A DNA stretch of 10,655 bases, from NCBI GenBank assembly GCA_003233615.1, contig QIMB01000383.1, positions 1-10,655 of the forward strand, read 5' to 3'. The DNA is from Nitrospirota bacterium. Lineage in GTDB: Bacteria > Nitrospirota > Nitrospiria > Nitrospirales > UBA8639. Positions 7,146 through 10,655 of the stretch are shown piece after piece; the stretch's first letter is position 1, and the number at the start of each line of letters is the position of its first letter. Position numbers and translations under genes: made by a program. The notes under the pieces are model-generated. The model did not search any database. It worked only from the letters and a program-made list of their open reading frames with translations, and was not told where the DNA came from.

Positions 7146-7273
7146 GGGTTTTCCCTCTTAAATATCAAAATTAAAGACTGTTGAAATAGCATGTTGTTTG
7201 AGAATCTGTCAATGAAATAATTTAGGTGTATGTATCTAAATAAAAACATGTATTAATGAAGAGGTGATGAAAA
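7146..7273. promoter_or_regulatory. AT-rich divergent spacer, possible promoter region
   Basis: This AT-rich stretch lies between the minus-strand 35-codon frame and the plus-strand 43-codon frame, so promoters for both directions could sit here. On the plus strand TTGTTT (7194-7199) and AATAAT (7216-7221) are 16 bases apart, a weak sigma70-like pair. GAGGTGA (7261-7267) serves as ribosome binding site for the ATG at 7274. AT-rich DNA yields such matches easily, so the promoter is tentative. Confidence 0.3.
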
Positions 7274-7405
7274 ATGGCTGAGGCTGGACCCGTAAGAGAA
7301 GCAACGAGAATTGAAACGCAAATTGGGAAAGCAATATTTTATGTGACCTGTGCTGTGAGCATATGGTTTTTTTATTGGTTTGCCGCCATACAATGCCCCT
7401 GCTAA
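7274..7405 (+). CDS. Putative 43-aa single-helix membrane peptide ending in CPC
   Basis: ATG at 7274 to TAA at 7403-7405 encodes 43 aa. The first 17 residues are polar and charged (MAEAGPVREATRIE). A helix rich in Phe, Trp and Tyr follows (about 18-40, containing IWFFYWFAAI), and the chain ends Cys41-Pro-Cys43. The ribosome binding site GAGGTGA lies six bases upstream. It is one of two short single-helix frames leading into the second bd-like oxidase gene. Small subunits such as CydX in bd oxidases or CcoQ in cbb3 oxidases have this size and topology, but no sequence match to them is claimed. The terminal CPC could bind metal or form a disulfide. The coding call is supported by the ribosome binding site and amino-acid pattern. 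Confidence 0.55.
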   Translation: MAEAGPVREATRIETQIGKAIFYVTCAVSIWFFYWFAAIQCPC

Positions 7406-7467
7406 ATTGTATGTTTTTCCATCAAAAATAAATTGTCATTAAAATTTTGATTAAATTCTATATAAGC

Positions 7468-7475
7468 AAAGGAGG
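7468..7475 (+). promoter_or_regulatory. Strong ribosome binding site for the 37-aa frame
   Basis: AAAGGAGG lies six bases before the ATG at 7482. It is close to the ideal anti-16S match and very similar to the site in front of the second oxidase gene. This is the best evidence that the following 37-codon frame is translated. Confidence 0.7.
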
Positions 7476-7481
7476 AGTGCA

Positions 7482-7595
7482 ATGACTGCTGTATATGTGG
7501 CCATTTCATTGGTGATTTGTTTCGTGTACTTTCAGGCTTTAGATTGGCTTCTCATGGATATGCAGGGGTTAGATTATTTTTACATGTTTCGATAA
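7482..7595 (+). CDS. Putative 37-aa single-helix membrane peptide
   Basis: ATG at 7482 to TAA at 7593-7595 encodes 37 aa, with one hydrophobic helix at about residues 3-24 (VAISLVICFVYFQAL) and a short tail ending DYFYMFR. A strong AAAGGAGG precedes it by six bases. It lies 76 bases after the 43-aa frame and 106 bases before the second bd-like oxidase gene. Its length equals that of E. coli CydX, but CydX follows cydB and no sequence similarity is claimed; this is analogy in size, topology and location. An accessory subunit stabilising the oxidase is a reasonable hypothesis. The excellent ribosome binding site makes translation likely. Confidence 0.6.
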   Translation: MTAVYVAISLVICFVYFQALDWLLMDMQGLDYFYMFR

Positions 7596-7686
7596 GTTTG
7601 TAAGAATGTAGTGTTTGTGCATGAAGTAGAGATGCAAATGATAATTTTTCAAAAAAATTACATGGTTATACACACAACACGTTTTC

Positions 7687-7695
7687 AAAGGAGGT
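7687..7695 (+). promoter_or_regulatory. Near-perfect ribosome binding site of the second bd-like oxidase
   Basis: AAAGGAGGT lies six bases upstream of the ATG at 7702 and fixes that start. It suggests high translation, unlike the weak GGTGAT-type site in front of the first oxidase paralog. Confidence 0.8.
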
Positions 7696-7701
7696 AGGTC
7701 C

Positions 7702-9699
7702 ATGGGTCGCCTGTTCACTCCAATGACCCGAGGTAGGAAGAAGTTTTTCGCTGTCACTGCGTTGCTGGTGGCAGGGGTGTTTTTGACGCTCCCGATTCTT
7801 TTGTCTATCACTGCTCTTGCTAGCGGTGGGGGTGGGTCCGCAGGGGGTCCTCCTGCAGAAGTTTTAGCTGAAAGAGCAGCGGCGAAGGCGGCTGGTGGTG
7901 GTGAAGGTGAAGGCGAAGGTGAGAAGATTGAAATGGGCCGTGATATTTATTACAAGATTGAAGGCCCGGCAATCGGAATGCCCGCCCCTGTCACAGCGGA
8001 TAATGAGACATTTTATCCTCGATATAATTTTGAGAGTCGAGTCCTTCTGTGGGTAGCCAACCAACAGCATCTCTATTATGGGAGTTTTGTGCTGGCGGTC
8101 CCAATTTTCTGCATGTGTATTGAGTTTGCAGGAATGATCAGTAAGGATAAGGCTATGGCTAAGAAGTATGATCAATTGGCCTACGATTTTATTAGAATTA
8201 GTTTGACGGCCTATTCCTTGACCGCCATTCTTGGTGGGATTTTGATCTTTACCTTCCTGACGCTCTATCCGGCCTTCTTTGGGTATTTGTCTAGTATCTT
8301 CCGCCCGGTCATGCACATTTACGCTTTCACGTTTGTTGCAGAAAGCGCAACGCTCTATATCTATTATTATGGCTGGGACAAAATGAGAGAAGGGGTGCTG
8401 AAGTGGGTTCACCTCAGTATGTGTGTCGTTTTGAATGTCATCGGGACACTCCTGATGTTCTTGGCAAATTCCTGGATTGCTTTCATGATGTCACCGGCTG
8501 GTGTTGATGAGCAAGGGCGCTATCTGGGGAATATTTGGCATGTGATACATACGGCACTGTGGAATCCTTTGAATATCCATAGAATTTTAGGGAATATGGC
8601 GTTCGGTGGAGGTGTGGTGGCGGCCTATGCGGCGTATCGCTTCCTTTCTTCAAATACAGACGAAGAGCGGGCTCATTATGATTGGATGGGATACATCGCC
8701 ATGAGCTTGGGTGTAGCCTTTCTTATTCCGCTTCCATTTGCTGGATACTGGTTGATGCGAGAGGTGTATGCGTACCGTCAGCAAATGGGAATTACTCTTA
8801 TGGGTGGCCTGTTGGCATGGCTGTTTATTATTCAAGCCACTATGATTGGAATTCTGTTTCTCACCACAAATTACTACTTGTGGCAAGCCCTTGGACGGAT
8901 GACAGGGGGAGAAAGATTTCAAAAGTATATAAAATATCTGGTGTTTATATTGGTTGTAGGTCTACTCGTGTTTATCACTCCGCACACAATTGTCATGTCA
9001 CCGGCAGAGTTGAAAGCCATGGGTGGTCAACAGCATCCGGTGCTGGGTAATTATGGTGTGATGTCGGCCAAAAATGGTGGGATTAATGCCATCATTATGA
9101 CCACAATTCTAAGTTTTATTTGGTATCAGCGTGGAAATAAGGTTCCGACAGTCAGTTGGTCTAAATTCGGCAATATTTTTATGGGATGTTTTTTCGTGAT
9201 TGCCCAATTGAATAATATTTGGCTCGCCTGCTACGGATATTTTATTCCGGCAAACGTGAGAATTGGATTGTCGGTTCCTCAGGTGGCTGGAACGTTATCG
9301 TGCTTGTTTCTCATGACCCCACTTAATTTAGCGATGTTGAAGGGTGGGAGGGAATTGGGGCCAATTCGCTGGGGGCAAATTCCTCCGCGTTCCCAGTATG
9401 CGATCATTCTACTGGCCACAGCGTTTACTTGGATGATGGGCTTAATGGGATATATTCGTTCATCCGTGAGGTTATTCTGGCACGTGAACGAAGTGATGAG
9501 AGACAATTCTCCATGGGCCTATACCCATACCATCGGGTTCGCAGCCAATGTCATTTCGTTTAACGTACTATTTTTCTGGATAAGTATTATGTTTGTCTTC
9601 TGGATGGGAGCGTTAGGAACGAAGAAAGCAGTGGTAAAGGGTCCTGTTGCAGAATCAGTTCCAGGAGGGGCATCTCCTCAACCCGCAGCTGGTCATTAG
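7702..9699 (+). CDS. Cytochrome bd-like oxidase subunit I (CydA-like), paralog 2
   Basis: A 665 aa membrane protein clearly paralogous to the gene at 2073: across residues 329-378 I count 30 of 50 identities. The N-terminus has a signal or anchor helix (about 15-40) and then a low-complexity periplasmic stretch rich in Gly, Ala and Glu (41-75, including GEGEGEGE). The CydA-like core carries Gln121-Gln122-His123 (heme-ligand region), Glu214 in the AESATLYIYYYGWDKM helix matching the CydA Glu107 helix, and NPLNIHRI (288-295). As in paralog 1, the CydA His186 position is not His (Gly297) and His293 sits one turn earlier. Shared histidines include 237, 428, 445 and 594. The Q-loop is short and GRQPW is absent. 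No CydB follows; a membrane cytochrome c does, suggesting cytochrome c as electron donor. It is likely the better expressed copy and a candidate terminal oxidase; the reaction is unproven. Confidence 0.88.
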   Translation: MGRLFTPMTRGRKKFFAVTALLVAGVFLTLPILLSITALASGGGGSAGGPPAEVLAERAAAKAAGGGEGEGEGEKIEMGRDIYYKIEGPAIGMPAPVTADNETFYPRYNFESRVLLWVANQQHLYYGSFVLAVPIFCMCIEFAGMISKDKAMAKKYDQLAYDFIRISLTAYSLTAILGGILIFTFLTLYPAFFGYLSSIFRPVMHIYAFTFVAESATLYIYYYGWDKMREGVLKWVHLSMCVVLNVIGTLLMFLANSWIAFMMSPAGVDEQGRYLGNIWHVIHTALWNPLNIHRILGNMAFGGGVVAAYAAYRFLSSNTDEERAHYDWMGYIAMSLGVAFLIPLPFAGYWLMREVYAYRQQMGITLMGGLLAWLFIIQATMIGILFLTTNYYLWQALGRMTGGERFQKYIKYLVFILVVGLLVFITPHTIVMSPAELKAMGGQQHPVLGNYGVMSAKNGGINAIIMTTILSFIWYQRGNKVPTVSWSKFGNIFMGCFFVIAQLNNIWLACYGYFIPANVRIGLSVPQVAGTLSCLFLMTPLNLAMLKGGRELGPIRWGQIPPRSQYAIILLATAFTWMMGLMGYIRSSVRLFWHVNEVMRDNSPWAYTHTIGFAANVISFNVLFFWISIMFVFWMGALGTKKAVVKGPVAESVPGGASPQPAAGH

Positions 9700-9764
9700 G
9701 TAGATTTGAACGAGTTAAAATGAATGTAAATAATAATTGGGCTTAATTCATTGCCCTGCAAGGT

Positions 9765-9770
9765 GGAGGA
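9765..9770 (+). promoter_or_regulatory. Ribosome binding site fixing the GTG start of the cytochrome c gene
   Basis: GGAGGA lies seven bases before the GTG at 9778. A GTG at 9771 is in another frame that stops within a few codons, so 9778 is the supported start. Confidence 0.65.
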
Positions 9771-9777
9771 GTGAACT

Positions 9778-10655
9778 GTGGTTGAATTAATCGGAAGAGC
9801 TCTAGATGTGGGCTGGCTGGTCCTGCTGATGCTTGTCGGCCTCCTAATCTACTTTCAAGTGACCATTAAAGACCCCGTACAAAAAAAACGTGCAACATTC
9901 CAAACAGCGATTGGGATATTGTGCACGTTTTTGATCTTTATCGCTGTTACGAACTATACGCATAATTTTGCATTCAATGATGGAATGCTCCCGGTTTCGC
10001 TTGTCATGATTACGATCATGGCATTTATCGGTGGCTTGTATTTTCCAGGAATCAGCGCTCTGATGAAAATCGGGGGCTTTATGTTTCTTGTGGCAGCCGG
10101 TTTATCTGGCTATGGGAATTGGCTACCACAAGTGGAGGGGGGCTTCCCTCCACCAGTGGTGAAATTAGATTTTGCGAGTATGTCCTCTCAGCAATTAGGC
10201 GATGAGGGAGAAAAAATTATTTTCGGGGGAATCGGTCAAAGCAGAACGCAGGGAGCCATTGGAAAAGGGCAATGTCCTCTATGCCATGGTTTTCAAAAGG
10301 GGTTTTTAAGCGAACGGGCGCCCAATCTTTTTGGTATCCCAGGTCGCGCCTCAGAGCGTTTGAAGGATCCCCGCTACCACATGAACGATCCTGCCTCCCG
10401 AGATACCGAACAAACGGAGGCGTTTGAAGGGTCAGGGACTGCAACTAATGGTCAAGAGTATATTGCGGAATCGCATGCCTGTCCTAGTTGTTTTGTTGTA
10501 AAAGGTTTTGGTGTGAAGGGGTCGAATGATACGGTAAGCCCCATGCCTAGAATTCACAAGCCACCCATATCTCTTCAGTTAGGGGAATTAGCGGCAGTTG
10601 ACACATGGATGTACACAAGAGAGGGTGTAGAAACTCCAGGATATGACGCAATCGT
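9778..10655 (+). CDS. Membrane-anchored cytochrome c with one canonical heme site (3' end outside window)
   Basis: From GTG at 9778 the frame stays open to the window end (292 codons visible). Four hydrophobic segments (about 11-27, 41-58, 70-88 and 92-112) anchor the protein. A periplasmic cytochrome c domain follows, with Cys166-Pro-Leu-Cys169-His170 as the covalent heme site. Met256 in SPMP is the likely distal ligand, preceding a class I-like terminal helix (LQLGELAAVDTWMY). Between them lies a long insertion with a second cysteine pair, Cys235-Pro-Ser-Cys238, followed by Phe239 instead of His, so it is not a standard heme c site. The gene starts 78 bases after the second bd-like oxidase and is probably co-transcribed. 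It is a natural candidate to pass electrons from soluble cytochromes to the oxidase; that is inference. The C-terminus is not visible. Confidence 0.85.
   Translation, partial: MVELIGRALDVGWLVLLMLVGLLIYFQVTIKDPVQKKRATFQTAIGILCTFLIFIAVTNYTHNFAFNDGMLPVSLVMITIMAFIGGLYFPGISALMKIGGFMFLVAAGLSGYGNWLPQVEGGFPPPVVKLDFASMSSQQLGDEGEKIIFGGIGQSRTQGAIGKGQCPLCHGFQKGFLSERAPNLFGIPGRASERLKDPRYHMNDPASRDTEQTEAFEGSGTATNGQEYIAESHACPSCFVVKGFGVKGSNDTVSPMPRIHKPPISLQLGELAAVDTWMYTREGVETPGYDAI

Noticed and set aside
7433..7466. TTGTCA with TATA-like sequence before the 37-aa frame
   Set aside because: The spacing of 18-20 bases is loose and transcription would begin inside the ribosome binding site; probably chance in AT-rich DNA.
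7642..7660. AT-only hairpin TAATTTTT/AAAAATTA
   Set aside because: Eight A-T pairs with a three-base loop in AT-rich DNA are expected by chance and too weak for a terminator.
7633..7698. 21-codon frame before the second oxidase gene
   Set aside because: It has no ribosome binding site, and its end is simply the Shine-Dalgarno sequence of the oxidase gene read as codons.
7864..8412. Minus-strand open frame of 182 codons
   Set aside because: It is antisense to the second bd-like oxidase gene, has no family pattern, and reflects the codon bias of the plus-strand gene.

Overview
The window looks like a chromosomal stretch from a Nitrospirota bacterium, most plausibly Nitrospira or a close relative. 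The basis is two divergent cytochrome bd-like oxidase subunit I genes with no CydB partner, a membrane-anchored cytochrome c, SUMF1-fold proteins and moderate GC. Nitrospira genomes are known to carry several such bd-like paralogs. The assignment rests on gene content and remembered family features, not on a database search.

Layout, left part (1-5998, all + strand, tightly packed). A DUF420-like four-helix membrane protein at the window edge is followed by a small zinc-ribbon protein with two PCP_red domains and an unrecognised polytopic membrane protein. The first bd-like oxidase subunit I (2073-3929) abuts that gene and overlaps a secreted DUF3047 protein by four bases (ATGA). A small glycine-rich membrane protein and the first membrane-anchored SUMF1-domain protein follow. 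The short gaps suggest one transcription unit.

Middle (5999-7701). A purine-rich/pyrimidine-rich imperfect inverted repeat separates the two SUMF1 genes. The second SUMF1 gene ends in an AT-rich stretch that appears nearly empty but holds three very small single-helix reading frames. A 35-codon frame on the minus strand overlaps the SUMF1 3' end. Two plus-strand frames of 43 and 37 codons each have a good ribosome binding site.

Right part (7702-10655). The second bd-like oxidase subunit I (665 aa) starts behind a near-perfect Shine-Dalgarno sequence. It is followed by a four-helix membrane-anchored cytochrome c that runs off the window end. That protein has one canonical CXXCH heme site and a second CXXC whose histidine is replaced by Phe.

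Inferred function: two membrane redox modules built around duplicated bd-like subunits. In the right-hand module the adjacent cytochrome c suggests electrons may come from cytochrome c rather than quinol. The small single-helix peptides are candidates for accessory subunits, analogous to CydX of classical bd oxidases. The PCP_red, DUF3047 and SUMF1 proteins have no assigned role here and may be assembly or periplasmic accessory factors.
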